DNA from: Typha latifolia
Taxonomy: Eukaryota; Streptophyta; Magnoliopsida; Poales; Typhaceae
Length of the DNA stretch: 64,000 nt
NCBI GenBank assembly: GCA_019914945.1
Contig: CM034099.1
Coordinates: 9,065,001-9,129,000, forward strand
Reading direction: 5' to 3'
Shown: positions 1 through 11,594 of the stretch, in pieces
How the letters are laid out: each line of letters starts with the position of its first letter
Numbering within the stretch: position 1 is the stretch's first letter
Position numbers and translations under genes: made by a program
Notes under the pieces: generated by a model
What the model was told of the DNA's origin: nothing
Seen by the model: the letters and a program-made list of their open reading frames with translations, nothing else
Databases searched by the model: none

Positions 1-555
1 TGGTATGAAAACCTTCTTTGCATAGTTATTAGAAGCGAATTGGACATTGGCCCTGCCAGATGTCTAAGTCATTAGTTATTGGTTCAACCAACTGTTCACC
101 CGATCGTAGTATAATTGTATATATGTCCCTCAAAACATATGCTATTTATGTAGATATCCTCATAGTTATTTTTCAAATTAAATTATTTAATATAAAAATA
201 TATACTATTAACTTAAGAGAAATATTTGAAAACAAAAATAAAGATATTTTTATTTTTTATATTTAAATTGTTCAAATTTTAATACTAATTTACTCTAAGG
301 GGTATCCATGAAAATAATAAGGGTTTTAAAATGTATAAATGCAAAAAATGTGTGTATATATATATATATATATGTAAATACTAACTCTAGATAGACATAT
401 AATCAAATAAGAAACTTTTTAAGGGTATATATGAAAACAACTAATTAAAAAAAACCATATATGTAATTAACTAAACATTTTTAAAATTTTAGGACTAAAA
501 TAATATTAGGATATAGAATAGAATAATTAAATATTAAAGATAATTATGTAATTTT
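1..555. other. AT-rich non-coding sequence
   Basis: No gene is seen here. The stretch is very AT-rich with a short (TA)n run near 355-372. Its only open frames are short and low in complexity. Confidence 0.6.
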
Positions 556-559
556 GTAA

Positions 560-735
560 AAGTAGTTGATCCGGCCCGTCGAAAACTAGTTGGGTTCCAC
601 GGGTCACCGGTTCAACTGCTGGGTTAGTTAATTTTTATCGAGTCAAAGCTTATCCAGTTTGATAACAAAATCAAACCGATTTGGTGTTTGGTTCACAGGT
701 TCGACCACTTGGTCCGGTCCGATTTTGATAACTAT
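560..735. repeat. Degenerate CCGGTTCAAC-type dispersed repeat
   Basis: This segment is locally GC-richer than its surroundings and full of variants of CCGGTTC, GGTTCGAC and CCGGTCCG. It ends in a GATTTTGATAACTATG-like motif. Such sequences are common as dispersed non-autonomous repeats in plant genomes. No terminal repeats or target duplication could be fixed here, so the class is not assigned. Confidence 0.35.
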
Positions 736-779
736 GTTTCTTTATTTAAAGTGTTCGAATAGTTTCATAAAGTTTAGAG

Positions 780-2240
780 TACTATGAGAAAATAATCCTT
801 AGGCATTGGAATGGTCACCATGCATTCAAAAGACCACTTGGATATTTTGAATGGACACTTCAGCATTCAAACACAAACCAGGAAGGTTAAGTTCAATACG
901 ATTTTTTTTTTTTTTTGGTTTTCTTCCATACGTCGTGGGTTAACGCTGATAGAAGAGATTTAGAGTCCTAGAAAAATTTTATTGAAGCATTCTTGGTGAT
1001 CTGAAGCATTTAGAGAGGCGGGATTTATTAGAAATTTCTTATCATTGTTGTTGTGTTTTTCCTTGGAGCAAGTTGCTATCGAGATCTTCACTAAGACAAG
1101 GCATCCAATCGCAGGGGTTCTATTAAATCAGTTCATCATCCACTTGAAGTAATTGATATGTATTCTAGTAAGTAAGATAACTTTAGTTATAGTTGTGATT
1201 TCCAGTTAGAGATTTGTAAGTGATTCTTGTATTTGCACATTATTAGTTGTTGATTTGATCTTAGAAAAAAAGATATATAGTTTTTACCCATAGGTTTTGT
1301 AAGATTTTCACGTAAAAGTTTGTGTGTTTATATTGCTTTTCTTTCTCACTATTTTCTATTTTTATATACTTGTTTCTGTAGTACATTATTTCCTAGATTA
1401 GGGTTCGCTTAAAATTTCCACACCTTAAAGAGAAGCACCATTTCATAATTTTTAGTTAAATTATTACAAAATATTCAGCAATTCATCACTTATTTTAAAA
1501 AAATACTATAAAATAAAAATTTATTGTGGATATTGTAAGGAGAATATTGAAGGTGGATGGATGACCCCCCAAATCTCAGATTTAGAATATGACTCAAATT
1601 ATTCTAATGGATGAGAGGAATATCTTAATCTCGAATATCTAAGATAAAAGAATAAATATCCACACAATACATAGATAACTTGATCATCTTAAGGCAATGT
1701 ATTATAGATCTTACATTTATCCCAGCGTAGTAAATACTCTAAGGCTTTATCGTGAACCTATAAGAGACGATCTTGACTTCGATACCCACAAAAGCAGTCT
1801 CATCAGGAGTGTCTACAAATTCACTTTCACTCCCACAACACTATGAATACTATTAAGGGCTAATAGTCCATTCTTACATTGTGCATTAAGATACATTTAT
1901 CTAGACATAGGATTTTATATAGAATAGTAGCATCCCCACTATTAGTTTTAAAGTAGTATGCACCTAAAAATTAAAGAGATAAAAGATTATTATGGATTCA
2001 AAAATAATATTATTAAAAACTTATTCTTTAGAGTTCAAAATATTTAACCATTGACATATGAATTTATGACACATCATCTCTCACTTTTTATGGATCTTGA
2101 TATGTGCCGCAAAAGCATAGAAAATCTTCAGACATGCCTAGTGTCACATATAATAATAGTAATTATAAAAAGCATTCAAATATACATCTAAGCAATGATT
2201 AAACTAATGTTTCCCCAAGTTCAAAACTCCACAAATAATA
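780..2240. other. AT-rich intergenic sequence, possible old LTR debris
   Basis: No coding frame of interest is present. Around 800-890 there are GCATTCAAA-type words that look like CpG-decayed versions of the TTCGAACGC motif found in LTRs further along. The region could therefore include a very old LTR remnant, but no boundaries are visible. The rest is AT-rich and anonymous. Confidence 0.4.
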
Positions 2241-2369
2241 GGTGGGCAATGGAGCTGGAGGGGAAAATGCCACAGTCCCTATTGGTGGGGAGGATGTGAG
2301 CTTGAAAAGAGCCTCCTCTTCGAAACATACAAAGGAGAAGGAAGAACCTCCAAACGCACCTAGGCCTCG

Positions 2370-3119
2370 GTGGCGGCAGGAGAAAGGAACAGTTGCCGTA
2401 TCCCTGAGGAGATCCTAGCGAAACTCCCGGAGCAAGCTGATGACTGCATCATGCTTGACCCTAAGGTGCTAGAGACATGTTGCAAAAGATGGAGGTTGAC
2501 CTTATTTGAGAGATTCTTAGGCAAAAGCCTGCCCCTAAAGACCCTGAAGAAGATGTTGGTCCGGCTATGGAGTGGCATCGACTCTTCACTGCCTCAAATA
2601 TGACAAAAGGATACTACGTCTTCCATTTTGAAAAGGAAGAAGATATGAACTACGTGCTCACCAAAGGGCCATGGACCATCTTTGGCAAAGCTCTCAATCT
2701 GATCCCATGGAGAAACAACTTTAGGCTAACGGCTGAAACCTTCACTTCAGCACCTGTCTGGATCCAGCTCCACAATCTCCTCGAAAAATACTGGGAGCTC
2801 GAGGCCCTAGTGCCTGTGGCAGCTTACTTCAAAAAACCTCTACGAGTAGATAAGACTACGCTTATTCATAACAGAAGTAGGTTTGCTCTAGTGTGTGTAG
2901 AAATTGACTGAAAAATCTCTAAAGAAGGTCGTCTGGATTGGACTAAAGGAGGATGGGGTGGACCTAAGAGTAGTCTATGAGAACATATCAATCTTCTGCT
3001 ATAATTGTGGATTGATAGGGCACATGGCTGAGAATTGTCCCTATGCTTTGACTGGGCTTCTTACAGGGAAGGAGGCTACTACTTTATTAGGCAAACTCGG
3101 TGACAAAGGATATGAATGA
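2370..3119 (+). pseudogene. LINE ORF1-like: DUF4283 plus CCHC zinc knuckle
   Basis: Three overlapping frames (2370-2603, 2567-2911, 2904-3119) together read as the N-terminal protein of a plant L1 LINE. The middle part has the DUF4283 hallmark GYYVFHFEKEEDMNYVL followed by GPWTIFGKALNLIPW. The last part has the knuckle CYNCGLIGHMAENCP (C-x2-C-x4-H-x4-C), which in this family binds the LINE RNA. At least two frame changes break it. Roughly 3120-4080 continues as a low-conservation linker with more stops. Confidence 0.75.
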
Positions 3120-4149
3120 TGACAGCACCAAGCCTATAGCGAACCCAATGGAGGGGACTCCACCGGAGGAAAGCTAGATGATGTATGGCCCATGGTACTC
3201 AATGCAGCACAAGGCGAGGAGGATGGTGCAAAAGGTGGCGGTGAGGAGAGAAACTCCGAGTGGCGGTACATTCATATAAACTACGAGGAAGCAGCATGGG
3301 AAAACTGCAAAGAAATGCACGGAGCAAGATAAAAGGAAGAGCCATCCTGCTTTGCACATCAAGGATGACCACTCCACTCAGCCTATTCCGAGGGCTACCA
3401 AGGACGGGAAGCGCTATGGGCGAAAACTTTTTGCAACAGACAAGAGCAAGAGTAAGATGGGTCCTGACAGCGACCCACCTTATAATATAAGGTAGCAATT
3501 CGCACTAGGGAGGCTAGAAGTACTCATTTTAGTGGACATGCGGGGCCCTCTACCAAGGCAATCCCAAAGCAAGCAGAGCCCTCCCCCAAAGGCACTCCAT
3601 TACAAGGAGAGGACACACACACAACACACAACCAAAGCATAATGGACCCTACTCTAGAGGGACAAATGGGTGAAGGTGCAGCTTCTCCTAACGGGGTTCT
3701 AGAGGAAGATTTCGATAATGTCACCATCAATGGAGTCTCAATTCGATTAGGGGTGGGGCCAACACGAGAAGTCAGATCAGCTTTTGTCACCACACAAAAG
3801 GAGCAGTGAAACCCTAGAGTTCCTCTCTATCCTACTGAGGTTTGCAAGAAAGGTTTGGCCATTGTGGGCTCAAACTCGTCGATGAAGAGGGAAACGACAT
3901 CGCACAGTAGAGCTGTCCTTGACTTTAAAGTAGTGTTAGGGGCGCCACCCCTGAATGGAGACCAATACACAATGGAGCTTGATGAAGCTAGCCCAAGTCA
4001 GTGGGCTATCGTTTGTGTGGGAGATAGAAACAACTAGGCCCCAACACCGATGGAGGCGAATAAATCACCACTGGATGGCTCCTTAGCCCCTAAGAGGGGG
4101 CGAAGGGAATGAGTTGGCCTCCCAACTCTCTCTCTCTCTCTCTCTATTA

Positions 4150-5842
4150 GTTTCCTATTGTTACAAGCTATTTGTTGGAACTTCATGGGTGCCATGAAGA
4201 AAGAGGTGCTGAATAGATGCTGAGATCTAGTCAGAGAGCACAAGTTAGACTTCCTCTTCCTACTGAAAACACACGTAGGATGGGAGAAGGCAAAAGTTGC
4301 TGCGAAGACATTGAGACATGGGTGGTCCTACTTTTCCATCTCGGCGGTTGGGAGATCTAGAGGCATACTGATCCTTTGAAGAACAAGTTGTGGTTGGGTG
4401 AATGTAGTGGCTACGTCCAAATATGTTGTTCATGTGGTTGCCTCCTCACTGGATGAAGCTACCGGGCTGATGTCACTAATCTACACAAGCAACAATTTGG
4501 ATGAGCATAAATTTTTGTTGGAGGAACTAAGCAACCTAGCAAGCTTAGCCATCCCATGGGTGGTGGTAGGCGACTTCAACACCATCCTCTCGGTGTCGGA
4601 GAAGAGAAGCCAAGAAAACCATAACACATCCTTGGACGCTAGGGCACTAGCCTTTAGCCGGTTTGTTGATGAAATTGGCCTTTGCGACCTGGGATATGAG
4701 GACTCCCTTTCACTTGGTGCAACAATCAAAAGGATGGCAACTGTATTTGGGTCAGGCTAGATCGGGTCCAAGCGAACACCAGATGGATGCTGAACAATCC
4801 TAGCAATCGAGTTCAGCATTTAGACAGATCCGCCTTAGATCATGCTCCTATCCCCTTTACTGTGTTACCATCTAGGCCTCCTCAGATCAAGCCCTTTAGA
4901 TTTGAACTTATTTGGCTTGAGTACGTAGACTACCAACACATCATAAAGGAAGCTTGGGCCGTGGTTGGGAAGGGAAACCCCATGCATGATTTTACCCATA
5001 AGCTAAGCTTCATGCAAAAATCTCTCAAAGAATAGAGTAAGCGGGCTCTTAGCAATCTTGATGGAGCACTTCAGACGGTGAAGGAGGAGATCATCGACCT
5101 TGAAGAACTTGATGCATTGGGCTGGTTGGATAATGTGGGGTTAGATCAACTCATATGCTGCTACAATAGAAAATATGCCTTGAGTAGGCAGATTAATATT
5201 AAGTGGCTTTAGCGTTCCATATTAAAAGGGGTTGAGGATGGTGATAAAAACACAAAATCTTTTCATCTCACTGCCTCGATCAAACATAAGAGAAACCTCA
5301 TCTCAGGTGTAATGATGGAGGGAAATTAGGTTCAAGGCTAAGACAATATTCACACGGTGTTCCTTAGCCACTACCGGGAGCTGTGGGAGACCTAGACGGA
5401 CTACTCAGAGACTCTTTTGGATGAGATAACCCTCCTGTCTATCTCGACCGAGGAGGTGATGGAGCTGGAAAGAGACATCACGGAGGAGATCAAACATGTG
5501 ATTTGGGGCATGCCAAGAGGCAAAACTCTAGGGTCGGATGGCATCTAGGCTGAGGTTTACTGTCAATTCTGGAATGAGATGGGAGGTCACCTTTGCAAGG
5601 CAGTGATGCACTTCTTCAGCCGTGCATTCCTTCCGACTCAATGGGGGTAACACCTACTGGTCTTAATCCTAAGAAGGATAACCCAATTAGAGTGCAGGAC
5701 TTCCAACCCATCTCGCTCTACAACATTGCTTAGAAAGTCATCTCCAAAATCCTAGTGGAAAGGTTGAAGCCCCTTCTCCCCAAGCTGATCGGCTGCGAGC
5801 AGACAACATTCGTCAGTGGTCGAAACATCAGCGACATTTTAT
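4150..5842 (+). pseudogene. LINE ORF2 remnant: endonuclease and start of reverse transcriptase
   Basis: It begins just after a (CT)n tract (about 4127-4146). The endonuclease part is read in pieces. A region near 4235-4370 resembles the exonuclease-endonuclease-phosphatase fold, then come the motif VVVGDFNTILSVSEK (about 4558-4605) and an RLDRV-like piece just before 4800. The 4787-5035 frame has the typical LDRSALDHAPI. From about 5430 a finger-domain region with MPRGKTLGSDGI is followed by FQPISLYNIA and ends at FVSGRNISD. Stops interrupt it repeatedly. The catalytic FADD box would lie downstream and is absent. Confidence 0.75.
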
Positions 5843-7480
5843 ATATATACCTCTAAGCATGTCTCTACTATATGCATCAATAACAACTATAGAGTATTCA
5901 CATATGTATCAACATATAGCTTAACGCTACAAGTAATTATGTATACTTACAATATATATGCTTAAAAGTAGTATGCAACCGTATTAGATAAAATATGCCA
6001 CTTTTTTTATTATTTCAAAGACAGCACATACATTTTACTAAGGTAAAAATAATATCACATCATGCTTTCGCTTCTAATAAATGCAATGACATATCAAGGA
6101 AAAATCAATCTATCATTAGTTCAATGATATAAATGTCATCTAACTCATAGTTATAATTTCTTCAATACTTCATTAATGCAAAATTTTATAACTCATACTC
6201 CTGGAACAAAACATCTATCTCAAGATACTTTGAAGCTTGTCCAACGTGACATAATCATGAATATTAGAGCTACATAGTTAATGATCAATTGATAAAATTA
6301 TCATTAGATGTAAGCACATAATTCATACTACTTGCTTACTTTTCCACAATGAAGCAACTTCTTGATACTACAAAACAAGACTACATCTCAAAGTACAAAG
6401 CATCATAAGCATATCAAAGTTTAGAAGCTAAGGTTTCCTCATTAGAGAAGGGAAATTAATCAAAATGAGAATTGCCCAACTAACTTCTTTTATTGAGCAT
6501 AAATCAGTAGTTCAAAACTAAGAAATCAACCAACTTCCAGTAACGCATTTGCCATTGGCTTTAAAAGAACAGTGCAGATAGTAGTTTCATCCTTAGAGTA
6601 TTGTATTATTTAGTTTTGGATCTTTCTGATCAACATCATTCAGTTTTGACATTCCATATTTTTTAACATCTATCGATGGTCACTTGCTATATTCTTCTAA
6701 ATACTTGAGCTATAATGGGATTAAATGATCATATGCAATCTTGACGATTGCAAGATGTAGTTGCATTCATTTATTCCAGTATAAATTATGCATGCATGCG
6801 TAAGGTGCAATAGAGAGTGTCATTTGGGCATGCATCATCACCATAGTTAATTAGATAGAATGTCATTGGGATAATATGAGTTCATATATCCCCATGCCAG
6901 GAAAAAACTGTGAAGAGGCTCCAAGTCTTTTAACAGACTGCATGCAAGTAATAAGCGAAGGAGACGTAACAAGTATAGCATTTGCCATATTTATGCACGA
7001 AAGAAGACAAGTCTTTAACAGATTGCATGCAAGCCCGATTGCCGCCAAATGAATATTTAAGAATCAGACTTCTTAGAGCCATTTATTTATATATGGACGT
7101 AGGGTTGTTGATAGAATCCTTTGGATACAGCAGCTACACGGGCTAGCTTTGTTATGCTAAATGAAACCATCAACTTTATGCTTCACATTAATTAAAAACA
7201 CCCATTTAATTTATAGCCAACTATATATTCGTGCCTTTGCTTGGAGGAGAATGAAAGGCCAAGTGTTATTTTGTAAGAGAGCTATCGTTAAATTCTTCAT
7301 TCATGGCTCTTCTCCACTTAGGAAGCTTTGAATGCTTCAGTGAAGGAAGTATGGAACATTTGGGACAGAAGCCTCAATAGCAAGGAATGAACACAGATAC
7401 AGTGAGATATCATGTGCATGGTACCACCATAGAACAACAAAAATGAATTTTAATTGAGACAGAATCCACATGCCATGAGA
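5843..7480. other. AT-rich intergenic sequence
   Basis: No gene or clear mobile element is seen. A pair of near-identical 20-bp words containing AACAGA(C/T)TGCATGCAAG lies near 6928 and 7011. A CATGCATGC run lies near 6790. Both resemble RY-type seed promoter motifs, but no gene is placed to use them. Confidence 0.5.
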
Positions 7481-7499
7481 AAAGCTTCATCGATCATAA

Positions 7500-8060
7500 T
7501 ATTGATCAGGAATAGAGGCTACATAGTTCGTCTCCGATATTTGATCCTTTACAAGATAGAAATCAAAATTAAAAGAATGAATTGTTAGTCCAAACAAATT
7601 TGTGTAAGGTGACAAGATGAATTGTGGTAGAATTTGTAGTAGTTTCATGGTTTGTGTGGTTGATAGAAGAAGATGCAATGTTGGAAGCCAAGGACATGGA
7701 ACTATAAGACTCTAATACTATAAAGATGATAGAAAGATATATGGAATATATTTCTATGTATTTTATTTTTATGTATGTATATATATAGGTGGTACTTATA
7801 TAGTTGTATAATGGAAAATACAATCACATAAATTATGGAGATAAAGACTTTGTTTGGATCCTGTTAAATTGAATTACCTTTCTTCTTTTGTGAGATTGAC
7901 TGTTATCATGTCTTCCTGTACTTGCATGATCATATTTTTTACCATTTTATCCAATAGCTACAAGTATTCTTTTAGAGAGAAACTAAGATAGCTTAAACTT
8001 ATATAGAACATACTCTTCTTAATTGACCATGAAGTCAAAGTTTTGAATTGACTAAATGTA
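7500..8060 (-). repeat. Possible 5' end of a decayed Copia element (LTR edge, PBS, gag start)
   Basis: On the minus strand, a TAGTATTAGAGTC motif near 7700-7720 resembles the plant Copia primer site TGGTATCAGAGTC. About 12 bases later a short reading frame starts MSLASNIASSS. It is Ser/Thr/Asn-rich and reaches an LVTL motif like the beginning of Copia gag proteins. A TATATAAG-like box sits upstream near 7800. Everything is short and decayed, and no second LTR was found. Confidence 0.3.
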
Positions 8061-8103
8061 ATATCCCGTACCAAAAAAAAAATTTTGAAAAAAAAAACCT
8101 AAA

Positions 8104-9732
8104 GTGAGCGCATATGCCCGGCATTCCAAAGACTTTTAGGGGTGAGGTAACTGATGAAGTTATCAATGTCACTGAGTTCCTTGTCGAAATTTAAAAGCTT
8201 TTGGCCAAAAATGATAGGCTGAAATAAGCATGATTTTAGTAAACTTGATTTCAATGAAGTATCAAGGCCAATAAGGGTAATGTTCAGAGGTATATCATGG
8301 AGATGTCTTATCTTGTTTCAAAACTTACAACATTAAAGCTTGACTTAGCTGGTGATTTGTTCGTGCATCTAGTTCTCATTTCTCTTCCAACATAATTTAA
8401 TCAATTTAAAGTCAGTTATAACTACCAAAAGAAGAAATGGACTCTTAATGAGCTCATTTTATTTTTGTGTGCAAGAGAAAGAGATCGAGATTGAAGCAAG
8501 ATAGAATTGAAAGTACTCATATGGCTAGCACTTCTAAGGATAAAGGCAAAAGAGAAAAAAAAAGAATAATGAAGTTGATGCTTCTAAGAGCCTAGAGCAA
8601 AAGAAATATAAAACTAAGGAAAGTTGTTTTTCTATGGCAAACCTGGACAGGTAAAGAAGAAATGTATCTGAGTATAGCGTGCTAAGAAAGGTATATTTCT
8701 TACTTTAGTTTGCTCTGAAGTTAACTTAGCTTCAGTACCTAGAAACACTTGGTGGTTAGATTTTGGTGCTACCAATAACATTTGTATTTCTATGCCTGAG
8801 CTACCGAAAGCTAAATGATGCCGAAAGATGCATCTACATGGAAGATGGCAAGTCAGTAGAAGTAGAGGAGGTAGGGCCTTTTACATTATTGCTCAAAACT
8901 GATTGTATTTGGATTTGATTTGTTGTACGGTCTTTTAGACGGAATTTGATTCAATTTCTGTTTTAGACAAATTTAGTTATTATTGTTCTTTTGAAAACAA
9001 TCAATTTACTTTATATATGAATTCAAGTGTTGTTGGAGTCGGTTTACTTAATGCTTATGATAATCTATATTTGTGGAAAAGTATTTCATCTTATAATAAA
9101 ACCTTGCATGCGGAATCACGAAGTATTAAACGTAAATTAGATAAAGAATATTTAGCCTTATTATGGCACAAATACCTAGGTCTTATCTTTAAATCTATAA
9201 TTGAGCGACTTATGTCAATAAGATTTTGTAATCCCTTGATTTTTAGACTTTGATATCTATATTAAGTGTATCAAGAGAAAGCAGACCACAACAAAGAAAT
9301 TAGCTGCTAATAGAACTATAGAGGTTTTAGAATTAATTTATATGGATATTCATGGACCATTGCCTACGGCATTTTAACATTCATAGACGATTATTCAAGA
9401 TATGGCTACATATTTTCTATACATGAGAAATCATAGATTTTGGATGTATTCAAAATATTTAAAGCCAAGATTGAATTATAAATTAACAAAAGGATAAAGA
9501 GTGTTAGATCTAACCGTAGAGGTAAATACTACGACAAATATGATGGATCAGGTGAATAACGTACAAGACCGTTTATTGTATACCTAAAGAAATATGGAAT
9601 CGTCCCACAATACACCATGCTAGGGTCACCTAGCATGAATGGTGTATTTAAAAGATGAAATTGAACTTTTAAGAATATGATAAGAAGTATGATTAGTCAT
9701 TCTACTTTATCAGAGTCATTCTTGGGTGAAGC
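8104..9732 (+). pseudogene. Copia gag, protease and integrase remnant
   Basis: The gag part (about 8104-8700) is broken by many stops. Near 8740 the frame gives TWWLDFGATNNICIS, a protease active-site region in which the usual D-S-G has become D-F-G. The 9017-9253 frame (78 codons) matches the GAG-pre-integrase zone with a LWHKYLG motif. Integrase follows, with a MDIHGPLPT motif near 9340. It ends abruptly at about 9732, where a GC-rich block replaces some 50 bp of expected coding sequence. Confidence 0.7.
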
Positions 9733-10286
9733 TCCTTACTCTCTTCTCTTTCCCGCGGCCTCCAGTCCCACGCGGCTCAGCAGCAGAGCTCGCCATGGCC
9801 TCCCCTCCCAAGTGGCGTGGTAGCGAGCTCGTTGCAGCCTCTCCATCCTACGACCTCGCTCACTGTTGTTGCGGAGGCTGCTCGGCTCCTTGTCGACGCA
9901 CATGAGCAAGCGACCGATCAAGATGGCGAGACCGAAAAGCACGGCCTCGCTCACTATCATTGCCGAGGCTGCTCACCTCCTCGCTGGCACACATGCGCAA
10001 GCGACTAATCAAGAAGGCAAGGCCAAGGAGCGTGACCTTTCTCTCTGTCATTGCTAAGGCTGCTCAGCCCTTAGCCTCGCCATCACCACAGGCGGAAGCT
10101 CTACGGTTAGATCCGCCGGCATTGCCCCTAGCTAATGTTGCCGATGGTGAGACGAGGAAAGGGGAGGAGGGCAAGCCAGGACGAGGAGTTTGGTCGACTG
10201 GTTCCTAGCTGTCGCAAGCTGACGGCGGGGAGGCGATGTTGATGGCCGGCGATGGTGAAGGGGTGGTCAGCGATGGTGAAGGGCTA
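9733..10286 (+). repeat. GC-rich block, TIR-less copy of the core of the 10552-11594 element
   Basis: Starting at CTTACTCTCTTCTCT, this block aligns over its whole length with the internal part of the Mutator-like element (about 10776-11340), at roughly 85-90 percent identity by eye. It has no terminal inverted repeats of its own. Copia integrase coding sequence lies directly on both sides, with about 17 codons missing at the junction. It contains imperfect tandem units of about 93 bp starting near 9850, 9943 and 10036. The overlapping reading frames seen here follow from those units and are not convincing genes. Confidence 0.7.
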
Positions 10287-10551
10287 CAAAAATGCCTTAT
10301 GAACTTTGGACGAGCTAAAACTTAGTCTAAAGCACTTATAGGTTTAGCGATGTTCAACTGAGGCGAGGCCTTATATGCCACATGAAAGGAAATTGGATTC
10401 TAAAATAGTAAGCAATACTTTATTTATTAGCTATGCTGAGCGATCAAAAGGCTACAAATTTTATGATCCCACAAATAGGTCAATATTTGAGACAAGCACT
10501 GCAACATTTTTTGAGGATTTGAATTTGGAGGAAGAAATTAAGTTAGAAATA
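10287..10551 (+). pseudogene. Copia integrase C-terminal and linker fragment
   Basis: The frame 10375-10608 begins MPHERKLDSKIVSNTLF and continues YAERSKGYKFYDPTNRSIFE. This is the well-conserved segment after the Copia integrase core, and TATFFEDLNLEEE follows. The sequence just before it (from about 10290) reads as the preceding PYELW region with damage. It is continuous in sense with the fragment before 9733 and the one after 11594, so all three belong to one element. Confidence 0.75.
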
Positions 10552-11594
10552 GGGTTAATTATGTTGACACCTCCTGAACTATATCCTATTTTCATGGAGA
10601 CCCGCTAAATTTTTTTAGGTTACAATGTCATATTTAAACTTTGGAGTAAAGTGAAACAACTAACGTCAATGACAAAAAATGCATAATGACCAACTATACC
10701 CCTAATTAATATACCACAATATTATTAATTTTAAAAAATAAATTAAAATATTAAATATTTTACATCTTGTCTCGCCTTACTCTCTTCTCTCTCCCGCAGC
10801 CTCTTGTCTTATGCGGCTCGGCAGCAAAGCTCGCCACGACCTCCCCTCCCAAGTGGCGTGGCAACGAGCTAGCTATGGCCTCCGCATCCCACGACCTCGC
10901 TCATTGTCATTGCGGAGGCTGCTCAGCTCCTCGCCGATGCACATGCGCAAGCGACCGATCAAGATGGCGAGGCCGAAAAGCGTAGCCTCGCTCACTATCG
11001 TTGTCGAGGCTACTTAGCTCTTCACTGGCACACATGTGCAAGCGGCTAATCAAGAAGGCAAGGCCGAAGAGCACAACCTTGCTCGCTACCATTGCTAAGG
11101 CTGCTCGGCCCTTAGCCTCGCCATCACCGCAGGCGGAAGCTCTACGGTCGGATCCGTCGGTGTTGCCCCTAGCCAATGCTACCGATGGTGAGACGGGGGA
11201 AGGGGAGGAAGGCAAGCCAAGGACGAGGAGGTTGGTCGGATGGTTCCTGGCTGTCGCAAGCCGATGGCGGGGAGGTGATGTCAATGGTCGGCGATGGTGA
11301 AGGGATGGTCAACAATGGTGAAGGGGCTATCGGCGATGGTGAAAGGAGAAGGATGATGGATTGGGAGGAAGACTGTAAATTTTGATAATAAGTTAAATTT
11401 AATTATAATAGTATATATCGTTTTACCTTAATTTAATTAAAGGACTTTATGAGGGCATCTAGGTTATTTCTAAGAAATATGAGTGTCATGTAAGCTGACT
11501 CGTCCAATTTAGGGTGATATTATAATCTAAAAAAGTTTAAGGGGGTTTCTGTGAAAACCTAATATAGTTCAGGGGGTGTCAACATAATTAACCC
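10552..11594. mobile_element. Non-autonomous Mutator-like element with GC-rich core (Pack-MULE-like)
   Basis: The ends are inverted repeats of at least 50 bp. The left end begins GGGTTAATTATGTTGACACC and the right end is its near-perfect complement, closing at 11594. A 9-bp target duplication with one mismatch (TTAGAAATA at 10543-10551, TTAAAAATA at 11595-11603) flanks it, as expected for Mutator-type insertion. The element is 1043 bp. AT-rich subterminal arms surround a GC-rich core (about 10776-11370) with about 93-bp tandem units. No transposase is encoded. The core resembles captured GC-rich sequence, but no parent gene could be named. Confidence 0.8.

Larger units (their letters stand above)
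2241..5842 (+). mobile_element. L1-type LINE, missing its 3' end
   Basis: The segment carries, in order, a DUF4283 gag-like region, a CCHC zinc knuckle, an endonuclease region and the start of a reverse transcriptase, all on the + strand. This is the order of plant L1 LINEs. Several in-frame stops and frame changes show it is dead. The homology stops near 5842, just after the reverse transcriptase motif that ends in GRNISD. No thumb domain, 3' UTR or poly(A) follows, and the sequence turns abruptly into AT-rich DNA. LINEs normally lose the 5' end, so losing the 3' end points to a later deletion. Confidence 0.8.

Noticed and set aside
6785..7035. CATGCATG motifs as a seed-gene promoter
   Set aside because: No coding region follows on either strand within a sensible distance.
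9736..11385. Overlapping 60-125 codon frames on both strands
   Set aside because: They follow from GC-rich tandem units. The two copies do not keep any one frame through their lengths, so they were not called as genes.
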